NCBI RefSeq assembly: GCF_017581965.1
Contig: NZ_JAGEVF010000008.1
Span: forward strand, 1 to 64,000
Length of the DNA: 64,000 bases
Direction of reading: 5' to 3'
DNA from: Winogradskyella pelagia
GTDB lineage: Bacteria; Bacteroidota; Bacteroidia; Flavobacteriales; Flavobacteriaceae
In this document: one piece after another, positions 8,028-20,002 of the stretch
Layout: every line of letters starts with the position of its first letter
Position numbering within the stretch: the first letter of the stretch is position 1
Notes under the pieces: generated by a model
Told to the model about the DNA's origin: nothing
Database searches by the model: none
Seen by the model: only the letters and a program-made list of their open reading frames with translations
Made by a program: the position numbers and the translations under genes

Positions 8028-9044
8028 TTATCTAAATCCAAAATTTATTCCCAACGAGAATACATCAAATTCTGAGATATGGTATTCTGCATTAAGTCTA
8101 AAAAATCCCAACTTCAACCTTGTACCGATTGTCCCTCTTAATGCTGAAACATTACTAGATACCGAAAATGGATCAACAATGGTTTCAGAAACTATAACTC
8201 CGTCTGTTACTCGATAATTTCCTTTTAAATCTGAGTCTGAAGTACCACTAAGATATCCTACTCCACCATAAAAATTAATTACTGGTAACTTCGTTGAGGC
8301 TATCAACTGAAATAGCCATGTATTCGTACTATTTTCTAACACTTGATTTTCACCTTCAATACCAGAAGAATCGGTTATATCATAAGAACCATTTAAGTGT
8401 GTGTAGGCTACTAAACCTGAAAGAGCTATAGGCCAAACCTTATCTGCAGGCAACCATTCTGTAAATTCCGCCTGTAGAGCTCCACCATACATTCCTATAC
8501 TAACCTCGTTAGTTTTAATTGAGGGTATGAAGCGTGCCTTAAGCTCCAAGCCAGAGCTCAATCCCACCGCACCTTGAAGAAATGCCGTTGGCAATAAATT
8601 ACCACTAGCGTCACCAATACCCTGAGGTAATTCTACAGTTACCGTTTGAGAACCAAATATGGGATCGTCATATTCTATTTCTACAAAAATATCAGGATTA
8701 TTTTCACCAAGGACAGAAGCTACTAATTGGGAATTGGGTCCTTGCACAAATTCAACATTATTATAGTCAGCCGTATTTAACAAGAATGTTTTATCATCCT
8801 CGTTAATGAGTGATGCACCTGCCATTATAGAAATTTCAAATCCTCCTAAGGGTTTTACTTTAGCTGAATTAAACCAATTGGCATTCATACTATGCATCAA
8901 ACCATTAGTTCCTGGAGCTAAGTAATCATTAGCAAAGCGTTGTGCATCCTCTACGCCTGCAGCCAATATAACGTCAATATCATTTTGTCCTTTAACCGCG
9001 GTAAGTGTTATCACAAAAGCGAATAACAAGGCTAATTTTTTCAT
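8028..9044 (-). CDS. DUF6588 family outer-membrane-type protein
   Basis: A 338-residue protein with a signal peptide (MKKLALLFAFVITLTAVKGQ) and alternating short amphipathic strands ending in an aromatic residue (LGINFGFR), as in outer-membrane beta-barrels. The N-terminal part (DIDVILAAGVEDAQRFANDY, then MHSMNANWFNSAKVKPLGG) is characteristic of DUF6588. The start at 9044 is chosen over the in-frame ATG at 9071, because 9071 falls inside the predicted -7 promoter element. Function unknown. Confidence 0.82.
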   Translation of the reverse strand: MKKLALLFAFVITLTAVKGQNDIDVILAAGVEDAQRFANDYLAPGTNGLMHSMNANWFNSAKVKPLGGFEISIMAGASLINEDDKTFLLNTADYNNVEFVQGPNSQLVASVLGENNPDIFVEIEYDDPIFGSQTVTVELPQGIGDASGNLLPTAFLQGAVGLSSGLELKARFIPSIKTNEVSIGMYGGALQAEFTEWLPADKVWPIALSGLVAYTHLNGSYDITDSSGIEGENQVLENSTNTWLFQLIASTKLPVINFYGGVGYLSGTSDSDLKGNYRVTDGVIVSETIVDPFSVSSNVSALRGTIGTRLKLGFFRLNAEYHISEFDVFSLGINFGFR

Positions 9045-9068
9045 AAGATTAAGTTTAGATTTGGACTT

Positions 9069-9076
9069 CAAATATA
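9069..9076 (-). promoter_or_regulatory. -7 element TATATTTG for the DUF6588 gene
   Basis: A perfect TAnnTTTG match on the minus strand. It predicts a start near 9062 and an 18-nt leader, and so supports the ATG at 9044. Confidence 0.5.
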
Positions 9077-9120
9077 GTAAAAAATACCTTTTACCGATAT
9101 TATTTGTTTTTTATCGAATA

Positions 9121-9155
9121 AAAAAAGCAACTGTACCTTCGTACAATTGCCTTTT
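9121..9155 (-). terminator. gyrB terminator
   Basis: On the minus strand AAAAGGCAATTGTAC-GAAG-GTACAGTTGC is followed by seven T. The stem has about 11 pairs including one wobble. Confidence 0.82.
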
Positions 9156-9180
9156 ACACTGTCTATAATTTTTAAATTAT

Positions 9181-11154
<1,974 letters not shown>

Positions 11155-11164
11155 TTATTGACAC

Positions 11165-11186
11165 AAAAAAAGACGCCTTGGCGTCT
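11165..11186 (-). terminator. Terminator-like hairpin in the gyrB leader
   Basis: On the minus strand AGACGCC-AA-GGCGTCT (11186-11171) is followed by a run of seven T. It lies about 10 nt downstream of the predicted gyrB start site and 35 nt upstream of the gyrB ATG. It could terminate read-through from the gene at 11380, attenuate gyrB, or both. Confidence 0.7.
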
Positions 11187-11200
11187 CTCTTGAGTACTAT

Positions 11201-11208
11201 CAAAGATA
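11201..11208 (-). promoter_or_regulatory. gyrB -7 element (TATCTTTG)
   Basis: A perfect TAnnTTTG match on the minus strand, 70 nt upstream of the gyrB ATG. It places the start site near 11195, upstream of the hairpin at 11165-11186. Confidence 0.55.
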
Positions 11209-11379
11209 AGAAATTTTAACGCTTTTTAAAAGCCTTTTATCGATTGAATTTAATAATTATCAACATTTGTTAATTACCTAAAAGTCGCTTAAAGTGTCTG
11301 AAAAGTATCTTAAATTGAATATTTGTGATTTTTTAGCCTATCTGTACTCGTTAAATTACAATAGTTGCTTAGAAGCTTT

Positions 11380-12111
11380 CTAAAAGCTTTTAATTACTCT
11401 TAGAACACCTGAAAATTCGGTGTCATTTTCTGCAAATCGCGGCCCTAAACCTACTTGGATTTCGAAACCGTTTTTCCATTGATATTGACATTGCGGCAAG
11501 AGTAATAATTCCATCTCGTTGTCGTCTCGTTTTTGAAGTGTTGGGTCTGTATTGTTAATCTCAAAGCCCAAAACCAATTGATCACTTATATTCGCAAAAA
11601 TTGTAGTATTAAGAAGAACTGTGGTATCCTTAGAGGCAGCATCACTACCAGTTTCATACATTAACCCGTAGAGGCCTAAGATACTCCATGTTTCGTTAAA
11701 CCTGTATGCTGGGATATACAATAAACTCAATTCCGTTATGGATTCAAAACGGTACATCTCACTTATAAACTGTAATCCGTGTATGAATTTGTTTGATTTT
11801 GATTGGCCTAGGGTATATTGTAAAGCTACTTTGAAAGCTTCTAAATGCTCATCTTCAAAGGGAAATTCGGCCTCTACGGCAAAGCCATCAAAAAGTGCAT
11901 ATTCTATTTCTGGTGCCCATTCAATACTTCTTTCACCAGCATTATTCAATGGAAAATCGGCCAATGTATTAATTTCTAATTCACCTTGCTTTGCCCCTAA
12001 TCCTCTAACTAGGTCAAACATCAAAGGCTCAGGAACTTCTACCGTCTCTTCTTGAGCAACTGAATAACCACAGATAACAACTGATATTAAAAAAGCTAAT
12101 GTAAGTTTCAT
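11380..12111 (-). CDS. Secreted outer-membrane-type protein, family not recognised
   Basis: A 243-residue protein with a signal peptide (MKLTLAFLISVVICGYSVAQ). The mature chain is made of short alternating strands (ELEINTLADFPL, APEIEYALFDGFAVEAEFPF, LGFEINNTD, FEIQVGLGPRF) and suggests a 10-12 strand barrel or a porin-like protein. The in-frame ATG at 12189 would add 26 residues before the natural signal peptide, so 12111 is chosen. A TATATTTA -7-like element lies at 12136-12129. About 195 nt of AT-rich sequence without a gene separates its stop from the gyrB promoter. Confidence 0.72.
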   Translation of the reverse strand: MKLTLAFLISVVICGYSVAQEETVEVPEPLMFDLVRGLGAKQGELEINTLADFPLNNAGERSIEWAPEIEYALFDGFAVEAEFPFEDEHLEAFKVALQYTLGQSKSNKFIHGLQFISEMYRFESITELSLLYIPAYRFNETWSILGLYGLMYETGSDAASKDTTVLLNTTIFANISDQLVLGFEINNTDPTLQKRDDNEMELLLLPQCQYQWKNGFEIQVGLGPRFAENDTEFSGVLRVIKSF

Positions 12112-12269
12112 GATGTTGATTTGCTCACTAAATATAAAGTAAAATTCTTTTGACACCATAAAATAAATTATCCCATTTGATGTATTCACAGTTTCTTTTA
12201 AATGTTTTTATAAAACAATATCTTTAACTCAGAAAAAGAATTATTGCTTATTAATTGCCAAAAATTGCT

Positions 12270-13367
12270 ATGAATCAGTGCATCATTGTTTTTTTCTTTA
12301 TTGCCTTTTTATATTCGTTCTTAGGTGCACAATCCAAAGCTGAATTTAATGACGAAAAAATCACTGTTTTGGGTGTTAACTTAGATTATGGCTATTTATT
12401 AAAACACACACCGAGCCTCCGCCAAATTGATGACGCATACCCTTCTGCGATTACACTAGATTGGAGTAAACTTTTACTTACTAAAAGGGCATGGGATTTT
12501 TGCAATTGTTTTCCAAGAGTTGGAGTTGATTTAGCTTATTGGAATTGGGATAACCCTGATGTTCTAGGACGTGGTTTTTTAGCCATGGGATATGTAGAAC
12601 CTTATTTTAGAACACAAAAACGGACTAATATTTTCTTTAGAATGGGCTTAGGAGGTGCTTACCTCACACAACCTTACGATGAGCAAACCAATCCTTTGAA
12701 TGAATCTTATAGTACCAATCTTAGTTTTGCCTTAATGGTTGGCTTAGGAATTAACTACAGACTAACTGACTCGTGGAATCTACGACTTGCCGCAAAGTAC
12801 AATCATACTTCTAATGGTGGTGTTAGCACGCCTAATAAAGGTCTTAATTTTCCTTCATTAAGCCTCGGTGTAAATAAAAGTTTGGAACCTGTAGTTTATC
12901 CTAATTTGAGAAAGAATGGTAAGCGAGAACCTCCCAAAAATAAAAAGCGCTTTACCCTAGCTCATTTCTCTGGCTGGAGCAATGCGGCCGTAGGCGAGAA
13001 GGACAAGTTTTACGTCTTTGGATTTATGGGAAAATACAGTAGGTGGATTGGCGGAAGAAGCGCGCTTACGGTAGGCACTGAATTGATTTTTGACTATTCT
13101 AGGAGAGAACAAATTAAACTCGATGTTGCTAATACCAATTTTTTCCAAGGAGCAGCATTGGTTGGACATGAGTTTTGGTTAGGCAAAGTGACCTTTAGCC
13201 AAGAACTTGGTATTTACTATTACAACGATTACCGCATCAATGATGATATTTACCAACGTTACGGATTAACCTATAATTTTAATAAGCATATATTCGCTGG
13301 TTTTAGTTTAAAGGCACATAGGCATGTCGCTGACTTTATTGATATCCGTGTAGGCTATACCTTTTAA
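12270..13367 (+). CDS. PagL-like lipid A 3-O-deacylase / acyloxyacyl hydrolase family protein
   Basis: A 365-residue protein with a signal peptide (ending FLGAQ). The segment LAAKYNHTSNGGVSTPNKG (about residues 175-193) carries the His-x-Ser-Asn signature of the PagL active site. PagL removes an acyl chain from lipid A in the outer membrane. It is much longer than Pseudomonas PagL. The C-terminal half (about 220-365) looks like a second barrel-forming segment ending FIDIRVGYTF, seen in some Bacteroidota relatives. The ATG at 12270 is chosen because the frame upstream opens only at a TTG (12255). TATCTTTA at 12219-12226 is a possible -7 element. Confidence 0.8.
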   Translation: MNQCIIVFFFIAFLYSFLGAQSKAEFNDEKITVLGVNLDYGYLLKHTPSLRQIDDAYPSAITLDWSKLLLTKRAWDFCNCFPRVGVDLAYWNWDNPDVLGRGFLAMGYVEPYFRTQKRTNIFFRMGLGGAYLTQPYDEQTNPLNESYSTNLSFALMVGLGINYRLTDSWNLRLAAKYNHTSNGGVSTPNKGLNFPSLSLGVNKSLEPVVYPNLRKNGKREPPKNKKRFTLAHFSGWSNAAVGEKDKFYVFGFMGKYSRWIGGRSALTVGTELIFDYSRREQIKLDVANTNFFQGAALVGHEFWLGKVTFSQELGIYYYNDYRINDDIYQRYGLTYNFNKHIFAGFSLKAHRHVADFIDIRVGYTF

Positions 13368-13395
13368 GTGCATTTAGACCAAACATCTCTTCTAT

Positions 13396-14160
13396 TCAAT
13401 TGACGCAATAAGATTCTAGTTTTTGACTTAGGCCGAGGGCTGTCTCCTTTAATTGGCTAAGCAAGTCTTGTTCTCGCTCCGTTATAATTAAAGTCATATT
13501 CATATGGTCTCTAAAATATCGGAAAAGTCTACTGTTAGGGTCTTTTTGCCAGTCTTTACTTTTTAAAAGCTGTTGGAGTTCGTCTCCATAAATATGTTCA
13601 TACAATGGTAATTCTTGTATACCAAAATCAGTGTAATCCATATATGCGAAAACTTTTTCCATTATCTGCTGGTTGTTAGACTCAATGATCCTTAAAGTAT
13701 AATCTTGTTCTACATAATAGTTGAGAATACCACTTTTTAGGTCTTGATTTCTCAAGTTTTCAAGTTTACCTGAAGATGTAATATCCTCTATCGCCGCTTT
13801 TGTAGGGACAAAAACTTGTGACCGTATTGAAGCCAGATAGTCTTTAAACAATACAGCCTTATCCTCTTGCATTTTAAGTAAATTAGTTAAAAGCCTCCTT
13901 GTTGCATCTTGTCTTTTTTTCAAGGAGGCGATGCTTTCATTAATGTTTAAAATATCAGCATTAAGATCTTCTTGTATTTTACAGTAATAGGTAGTCTCTT
14001 GCTGTTTTAATTTGCGCTGGTCGTTCCAATTATTAATCTGTAAAGCAATAAGAATACCCACAACCACTAAGAGTATTTCCCCAATAGCGTATTTGAGGTA
14101 TTTACTAGTTTTTCCGGTTTCCATGAGATTTCGTCTTATAGGTCTAAAAAATTTAATCAT
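13396..14160 (-). CDS. DUF6090 family membrane protein (paralogue 3 of 3)
   Basis: A 254-residue protein with the DUF6090 N-terminus: a basic head (MIKFFRPIRRNLME), then KTSKYLKYAIGEILLVVVGI running into a single membrane helix, then ALQINNWNDQRK. The rest is a soluble, largely helical domain (about residues 45-254). It overlaps the upstream paralogue by 4 nt (ATGA), indicating coupled translation. It is the last gene of the BNR/DUF6090 operon. The role of DUF6090 is unknown. Confidence 0.88.
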   Translation of the reverse strand: MIKFFRPIRRNLMETGKTSKYLKYAIGEILLVVVGILIALQINNWNDQRKLKQQETTYYCKIQEDLNADILNINESIASLKKRQDATRRLLTNLLKMQEDKAVLFKDYLASIRSQVFVPTKAAIEDITSSGKLENLRNQDLKSGILNYYVEQDYTLRIIESNNQQIMEKVFAYMDYTDFGIQELPLYEHIYGDELQQLLKSKDWQKDPNSRLFRYFRDHMNMTLIITEREQDLLSQLKETALGLSQKLESYCVN

Positions 14161-14945
14161 TTGGTTATCTCTTGGTCAATTAAAGTTACAATCTCTTCAA
14201 TATCATATACCAATTCCTTATGAACACCTGCCAAATAACCATTATTCATAAAGGCGAGCCTCAAGCCATTTTTAAAAATAGCATTATTGTGCTGCCAAGC
14301 CGCTTCTTTAATAAGTTTGTCGTGTTTTTCAAAAGGAATATCCTTAGCCGTAAGCCTATTAGGATAACCATAAACTGGTTGTGTTGTATCAAAGAAACTA
14401 ACGGCGTCAATATGTTCTACATGAGGGTCATATAAATAGGCCTCGAACTCCCTACGCATGTGGTGCTCTCCATTTGTGATTTGAGTATATCTTTTATCCA
14501 ATTCCAAAAGACCATTTTTTATATTGTCATTAGTTATAAGACTCAGGTTACCCGAACTTAATAGTTCTTTAAAGGTATTATTGTTGGGAACAAATTCACT
14601 CCATGCAAATACGCGTTCGTAAAGATTGGTATACTCTGCAACAGCTTCAATTGAATTCGGAGCCGTTCCATTAAGCAATGATGAACATGCCTGTGCCTTA
14701 CCATAACGGTAGTTTGCAAATTGCTTGGTATTTTCAATCTCTTTTTCTAAATCTGCTTTTAGATTTTTTAGGTAATTGACTTCTTGCGCGCGTACTTTAC
14801 GTTCTTCATTCCAATTATTAATCTGTAAGGCAATAAGAATACCTATAACTACCAATATGATTTCACCTACAGCGTATTTAAGGTATTTAGAAGTTTTATT
14901 CTCCATAAGTAAGTTTTTGCGAATATGACGGAAGAATTTAATCAT
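14157..14945 (-). CDS. DUF6090 family membrane protein (paralogue 2 of 3)
   Basis: A 262-residue paralogue of the two neighbours. It has the same basic head (MIKFFRHIRKNLLMENKTSK), a helix beginning YAVGEIILVVIGILIALQIN, and NNWNEERK. The soluble domain carries a segment shared with paralogue 1, NNTFKELLSSGNLSLITND (compare TFDDLSSTGNLKVISN). A 12-nt gap separates it from paralogue 1 upstream. The three copies have diverged strongly outside the N-terminus, so the duplications are old. Confidence 0.88.
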   Translation of the reverse strand: MIKFFRHIRKNLLMENKTSKYLKYAVGEIILVVIGILIALQINNWNEERKVRAQEVNYLKNLKADLEKEIENTKQFANYRYGKAQACSSLLNGTAPNSIEAVAEYTNLYERVFAWSEFVPNNNTFKELLSSGNLSLITNDNIKNGLLELDKRYTQITNGEHHMRREFEAYLYDPHVEHIDAVSFFDTTQPVYGYPNRLTAKDIPFEKHDKLIKEAAWQHNNAIFKNGLRLAFMNNGYLAGVHKELVYDIEEIVTLIDQEITK

Positions 14946-14957
14946 TGATATCTAGCT

Positions 14958-15713
14958 TTATTTTGCTATTTCGTTTTCAAGAAGTTCTATCACATCTTTA
15001 GTTTCGCTGCTTAGACCTTTTAATTGTGTAATGGCATCATTTTTTAACCAATATTGTGCTGCGGCTACATTTATAAAATCGAATCTATTGTTTTTTAAGT
15101 CTAGTGCTAAGTCTTCCATTGATGAATGTGGGAAAAGAAATGTAGAAGATGGCTCAAAACGCATTATACTATGCTCATACGTAAAGGCACCATCCACGGG
15201 AAGTGCCCATCCAATTCCAATACGAATACGTTCTGCGGTTTGTTTGTGAAAAGCATAGTGTTTTACCAATTTATCGCGTAAACTTGAATTGGAAATCACT
15301 TTTAAATTTCCCGTACTTGATAAATCATCAAAAGTAGATGTAGAAGACGTAAATGTTGGATAGATACTCCCAAATTGGAAATAACCGTTGGCCGCTTTTA
15401 CCAACAAGGTGTCTGGAGTATTTAATGTTTTAAAAGCCTCCGAAAAGGTTAAAATTGTTTCTATACCCTTTTCTAGATTTTTAATTTCGATTGAAAACGA
15501 TTCTAAATCCTCCTTGTTTTCAGCCAATAACCTGTTGAGATAAAGACCTTCTTCAATAGCTGTTTTTCTCTCCTCATTCCAAGTATTTATTTGCAAGGCA
15601 ATTAAGATTCCAATAACTACAAGTATTATTTCGCCAATGGCATATTTTAAATACTTTCCGGTTTTATTATCACTCAAAAGCGCATAACGAATTTTATTAA
15701 AAACCTTACTCAT
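14958..15713 (-). CDS. DUF6090 family membrane protein (paralogue 1 of 3)
   Basis: A 251-residue DUF6090 protein (MSKVFNKIRYALLSDNKTGK, then the YAIGEIILVVIGILIALQIN helix and TWNEERK). The gene starts 4 nt after the stop of the BNR propeller gene, so the two are co-transcribed. It has one predicted N-terminal membrane helix and a soluble domain with the TFDDLSSTGNLKVISNSSL segment conserved among the paralogues. Function unknown. Its constant pairing here suggests a role linked to the secreted propeller protein. Confidence 0.88.
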   Translation of the reverse strand: MSKVFNKIRYALLSDNKTGKYLKYAIGEIILVVIGILIALQINTWNEERKTAIEEGLYLNRLLAENKEDLESFSIEIKNLEKGIETILTFSEAFKTLNTPDTLLVKAANGYFQFGSIYPTFTSSTSTFDDLSSTGNLKVISNSSLRDKLVKHYAFHKQTAERIRIGIGWALPVDGAFTYEHSIMRFEPSSTFLFPHSSMEDLALDLKNNRFDFINVAAAQYWLKNDAITQLKGLSSETKDVIELLENEIAK

Positions 15714-15717
15714 TCGC

Positions 15718-18700
15718 CTAATCCTTTAAAATAATAGCAGGCAAATTAAGGGATTTGTATGCCGCGTTATAAGCTCTCATTTCAGTAGAAATAATAGCAT
15801 CATGCTCTGCTTTAAACTTTCGCCATTCTGCTAACAAATCTTGTAATCGGTCTTTAGCACCTCGCGTTAATTCGGGTTGACTACTATCAATATAGCCCAT
15901 TAAATTTATCAATTGAGCATTGAGCATATTTCTATAATTTATGACATCTTGAAAGGTCTGTTGCTTAGGTTGAATGAGATTCACTTCCCATTCCGTAATA
16001 CGTTCTATTAATGAATCCCCTAAATTCTTTAAGTCCTCAGCTTGCGGCTTATCCTTTAGAATATTAGCATAATGCTTCAGTTGTGATTTTGCCAAACGCA
16101 TATTATTGACGGATTGGTGTATATCAATTACAGTAGAGGCAATAGTTTCCATCGCCTTGTATTGAGCATCATAATCTGATGGTGTTGCCTCAATTGCTGG
16201 ATCTGTCAAAACCACAAAATCGGTTTCAAGTATAACATCATCTTGTGTAAGGCGCGCCTTGTATACTCCTGGTGGTGTCGAATGGCCGCCCAATCCACCA
16301 AAAATAAAGACGTTTTCAATCGCAGGAAGAGGTTCCGTAGCAAAATCCCAAGTAAAGGTGTTTAAACCTGTTTTTGAAGATAGTACCGCAGGTTTTGAAG
16401 GTCCTCCAGGCCATGATTTAAAGCCTTTTGGTGGTGTGCTAGAATAACTTCGAATGACCTTATCTGATTTTAAAATCTCCAACTTTAAGTCTAAAGTATC
16501 TGTACCCTCAGGAATAAAATATTGAAATGCTACACCACTTTTAGGGTTTAGACCCTGTCCTAGTGCTTTTGAGGTCCCTCCGAAAATTCGGTAGGTGTTC
16601 TTGGGTTTAAATAATTGTAATTCGGTTTTGTTCTTAAATTGCTGCAAAGCTCCTAAATCATCAAGTATCCAAAAGCCACGACCCGCGGTGGCTGCAATTA
16701 AATCATTATCCTGAATGGTTAGGTCGTTAATCGGTACCACAGGCAAATTTAATTGTAGCCTATCCCATTGTTTACCATCGTCGAATGAGACGTAAAGTCC
16801 AACTTCGGTCCCTGCATAGAGCAATCCTTTTCTGTTTTTGTCTGCCCTTACCACCCTTGCGAAGCCATTGGAATCATTTAATCCATTTGTAATCTTCGTC
16901 CATGATTTACCATAATTTGTAGTTTTATAGATATAAGAACCTAATTCCATAGACTTGTAGCGCATAATTACTACATAAGCTGTAGCAGCATCATGCTCAG
17001 AGACTTCAATACTATTTACAATACCGTCTTTAATACCTTTTGGTGTAATGGCATCCCAAGATTTACCTCCATTTTTTGTAATATGGATTAAGCCGTCGTC
17101 GCTTCCCGCATAAAGAATGCCTTCTTCGTGCTGAGATTCTACTAGTGCAGTTATCGTATTATAATTTTCACCACCGGCAGCTTCGTTGGTAAAGGGACCA
17201 CCGCCAGGGCCATGTTTATCTATTTCATTTTTGGTTAAATCAGGACTTACCGTTTCCCAAGACAACCCACCATCTACTGTTTTAAACACTACATTTCCCG
17301 CATGATAAATGGTATTTCTATCATGTGGCGAACTAATAATTGGCGCGTTCCAATTGTAGCGATATTTGGAATCTTTGGGCGCTACACTTAAGCCAAGTTC
17401 TGGGTATTGTTTAATGGGTTTCTGGTTTGTAGATTTCGCTGACCATTTGCTTATATTTCCTTGATATGTACCACCATATACTGTTGTAGGATCATCTGGA
17501 TCAAAAGCTAAAAAGGCACTTTCACCACCTGCAGTAGCATACCAATCTTTCCAGCCAATACCAGCATCCCTGGTTCTGCTTGCTATGGCTACAGTACTAT
17601 TATCTTGCTGTCCACCATACACATAATATGGCACCCGATTATCTGCAATCACCCTATAGAATTGGGCAGTTGGCTGATTCTTTTGAGTGCTCCAACTTTT
17701 TCCACCATTAAAGGAAATATTTGCACCACCATCATTAGAATTAATGAGATGTTGATTATTATTGGGGTTTATCCATAAATGATGATTATCGCCGTGAGGT
17801 ACAGGAATATTTGAAAAAGTCTTACCACCATCTATTGATTTCATTACTAGTGCATTTAGTACATATACAATGTCTTGATTTTGCGGATCGGCATAGATTT
17901 CCATATAATACCAGGATCTTGTGATATTGACACGGTCCTTATTAACTTGAATCCATTTTTTACCACCATCGTCAGAGCGATAAACGCCAGCTTTATCACC
18001 TTCGGCTTCGATAACGGCAAATACACGATCGGAATTAGCTCTAGAAACTGATAGTCCCGTTTTTCCTAAAACTTCAGGTAGGCCAGTATTTAGGGGTTCC
18101 CAAGATGCGCCGCCATCAATGGATTTATAAATACCAGAATGCTCACCACCAGATTCCATATACCATGGGTAACGTCTGTGTTGCCACATAGCTGCATATA
18201 ATATTCTTGGATTATTGAAATCCATGCTAAGTGCTGAGGCTCCTGTAATGTCATTGACAAATAGTACCTTTTCCCAAGTTACACCACCATCAACCGTTTT
18301 ATATATGCCACGTTCCTTTGAAGGACCATATTGCGCCCCTTGGGCGGACACATATATAACATCTGGGTTATTAGGGTGAATTATCACATCCGAAATATGT
18401 CTTGTAGTTTCTAGGCCTAAGTGCGTCCAAGTTTTACCAGCGTCCATAGATTTATACACACCATCACCCATAGAGGTCATAACACCACGAGCGGCATGTT
18501 CCCCCATCCCCACAACCACAACATTTGGATCTGATTCTGCTACGGCAATAGCACCAACTGTCCCTGTCTTAAAATGACCATCTGAAATATTTCGCCATGT
18601 AATTCCTGCATCTGTTGTTTTCCAAACACCACCACCAGTTGAGCCCATGTAATAGGTTAATGGTTGTCCCACCACGCCAGTTGAGGCCACACTGCGCCCA

Positions 18701-18852
18701 CCTCTATAGGGCCCAATATTACGCCATTGCAGACCTTGACTTAAACTATCAACGATTACTGGTTGTGAACCTTTTTTTTGATTTCTTTTTTGTGAATAGG
18801 AGCTCATAGTTGCACATAGGCATATGCACAAGGCCAGTTGAATTACTTTCAT
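15718..18852 (-). CDS. Secreted BNR/VPS10-like beta-propeller protein
   Basis: A 1044-residue exported protein (signal peptide ending SSYSQ). Residues about 35-720 consist of repeated BNR/Asp-box units such as SxDGGxx[100 protein letters not shown]. This is the fold of sortilin/VPS10-like 10-bladed propellers and of sialidases, but no sialidase catalytic Arg triad could be identified. The C-terminal 300 residues contain a beta domain ([19 protein letters not shown]) and a helical tail. No type IX C-terminal signal is evident. A TATATTTA -7-like element lies at 18891-18884. Confidence 0.85.
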   Translation of the reverse strand: MKVIQLALCICLCATMSSYSQKRNQKKGSQPVIVDSLSQGLQWRNIGPYRGGRSVASTGVVGQPLTYYMGSTGGGVWKTTDAGITWRNISDGHFKTGTVGAIAVAESDPNVVVVGMGEHAARGVMTSMGDGVYKSMDAGKTWTHLGLETTRHISDVIIHPNNPDVIYVSAQGAQYGPSKERGIYKTVDGGVTWEKVLFVNDITGASALSMDFNNPRILYAAMWQHRRYPWYMESGGEHSGIYKSIDGGASWEPLNTGLPEVLGKTGLSVSRANSDRVFAVIEAEGDKAGVYRSDDGGKKWIQVNKDRVNITRSWYYMEIYADPQNQDIVYVLNALVMKSIDGGKTFSNIPVPHGDNHHLWINPNNNQHLINSNDGGANISFNGGKSWSTQKNQPTAQFYRVIADNRVPYYVYGGQQDNSTVAIASRTRDAGIGWKDWYATAGGESAFLAFDPDDPTTVYGGTYQGNISKWSAKSTNQKPIKQYPELGLSVAPKDSKYRYNWNAPIISSPHDRNTIYHAGNVVFKTVDGGLSWETVSPDLTKNEIDKHGPGGGPFTNEAAGGENYNTITALVESQHEEGILYAGSDDGLIHITKNGGKSWDAITPKGIKDGIVNSIEVSEHDAATAYVVIMRYKSMELGSYIYKTTNYGKSWTKITNGLNDSNGFARVVRADKNRKGLLYAGTEVGLYVSFDDGKQWDRLQLNLPVVPINDLTIQDNDLIAATAGRGFWILDDLGALQQFKNKTELQLFKPKNTYRIFGGTSKALGQGLNPKSGVAFQYFIPEGTDTLDLKLEILKSDKVIRSYSSTPPKGFKSWPGGPSKPAVLSSKTGLNTFTWDFATEPLPAIENVFIFGGLGGHSTPPGVYKARLTQDDVILETDFVVLTDPAIEATPSDYDAQYKAMETIASTVIDIHQSVNNMRLAKSQLKHYANILKDKPQAEDLKNLGDSLIERITEWEVNLIQPKQQTFQDVINYRNMLNAQLINLMGYIDSSQPELTRGAKDRLQDLLAEWRKFKAEHDAIISTEMRAYNAAYKSLNLPAIILKD

Positions 18853-18961
18853 GTTAAAGTTGTGTTGGTTAATATGGTTTCCCTAAATATACTTTAGAAT
18901 AATTCTCAAAAGTTACAGAAAAAATGTGTAAAACCCATTTCATAAATAAAGTAGAATTCTA

Positions 18962-20002
18962 TTATTCCAATACTTCGTAAATGGTCACAGGTGCAGTCTT
19001 ATTCTTGAGTTTTATACTACCTACCTTGGCGCACTTAAACGATTCCTTAACTTTATGATAGCAATCTTCAGAAATAATTATCTGGTTTTCACCAGCGAAA
19101 TCCTGTAAGCGTGCTGCCGTATTTACCGTATCTCCAATTACTGTGTAATCTAAGCGCTTGAGACTTGCAGAACCAATATTACCACAGACCATCTCACCGC
19201 TCTTTATACCAATAGATACCCTTGGTACAAAATCTAAATCACCTCCAACATCTGTAAGCGTCGTAATTTTATCACATACTGCTAAGGCCACATCAATAGC
19301 TCTATCTAAATGGTATTCTCCTTTAAAAACAGCCATAATCGCGTCACCTATAAACTTATCAATATAGCCTTTATGCTCAATAATTTCCTTAACCATTTCA
19401 TCAAAATAGGTATTCACCATTTTTACAACTTGATCTGCAGAAATTGTCTCACTTATTTTGGTAAATCCACAAATATCGATAAACATAACTGTGCCCTCGA
19501 TGGTTTCATTAGACATAATTGTAGACTCAAACTCCTTATTGCCCATGAAGTTTAATACATTCTCATCAACGTACATTTTTAGGATATTATTTTCCTTAAT
19601 AGCTTGGAGGGTTTCCTTTAAATGCCTGGCGTGATTTAAAGTCTTCTCCATGGTAATGGTTAAATCCTCAAAGTTGATAGGTTTGGTGATAAAATCATAA
19701 GCACCACGATTCATAGCCGTTCGGATATTATCCATATCGCCATAAGCCGATACAATCACCGATTTAATCAAGGGACTTAACTCATGCAGTTCAGAAAGTA
19801 GCGTTAAGCCATCCATTTCTGGCATATTAATATCACTCAGTACAATATCTACTTCAGGGTTGTCTTGAATGCGTTGCAATGCGACCTTGCCATTTTCAGC
19901 AAATAGAAATTCGTATTCTTTTTGCCGAATTTTTTTTCTGAATTTTTGTTTGATGAGCACCTCTAAATCTGCCTCATCGTCTACTACTAATATCTTGGCC
20001 AT
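18962..20002 (-). CDS. Response regulator with class III adenylate/guanylate cyclase output domain
   Basis: A 346-residue protein. The N-terminal receiver domain (1-125) has the acidic pair VVDDE, phosphoacceptor Asp57 (LSDINMPEMDG) and the FITKP Lys. A short helical linker (about 125-165) leads to a class III cyclase domain with FIDICGFTKISE (first metal Asp, about 174), YIDKFIGDAIMAVF (purine-selecting Lys and second metal Asp, about 215-228) and DYTVIGDTVNTAARLQ (Asp, Asn and Arg, about 286-301). All catalytic positions look intact. The Lys/Asp pair suggests ATP, hence cAMP, as the likely product. Its start codon shares one base with the stop of the preceding receiver (TAATG). It is the final gene of the FIST-kinase operon and the only one with an obvious output domain. 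Confidence 0.95.
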   Translation of the reverse strand: MAKILVVDDEADLEVLIKQKFRKKIRQKEYEFLFAENGKVALQRIQDNPEVDIVLSDINMPEMDGLTLLSELHELSPLIKSVIVSAYGDMDNIRTAMNRGAYDFITKPINFEDLTITMEKTLNHARHLKETLQAIKENNILKMYVDENVLNFMGNKEFESTIMSNETIEGTVMFIDICGFTKISETISADQVVKMVNTYFDEMVKEIIEHKGYIDKFIGDAIMAVFKGEYHLDRAIDVALAVCDKITTLTDVGGDLDFVPRVSIGIKSGEMVCGNIGSASLKRLDYTVIGDTVNTAARLQDFAGENQIIISEDCYHKVKESFKCAKVGSIKLKNKTAPVTIYEVLE

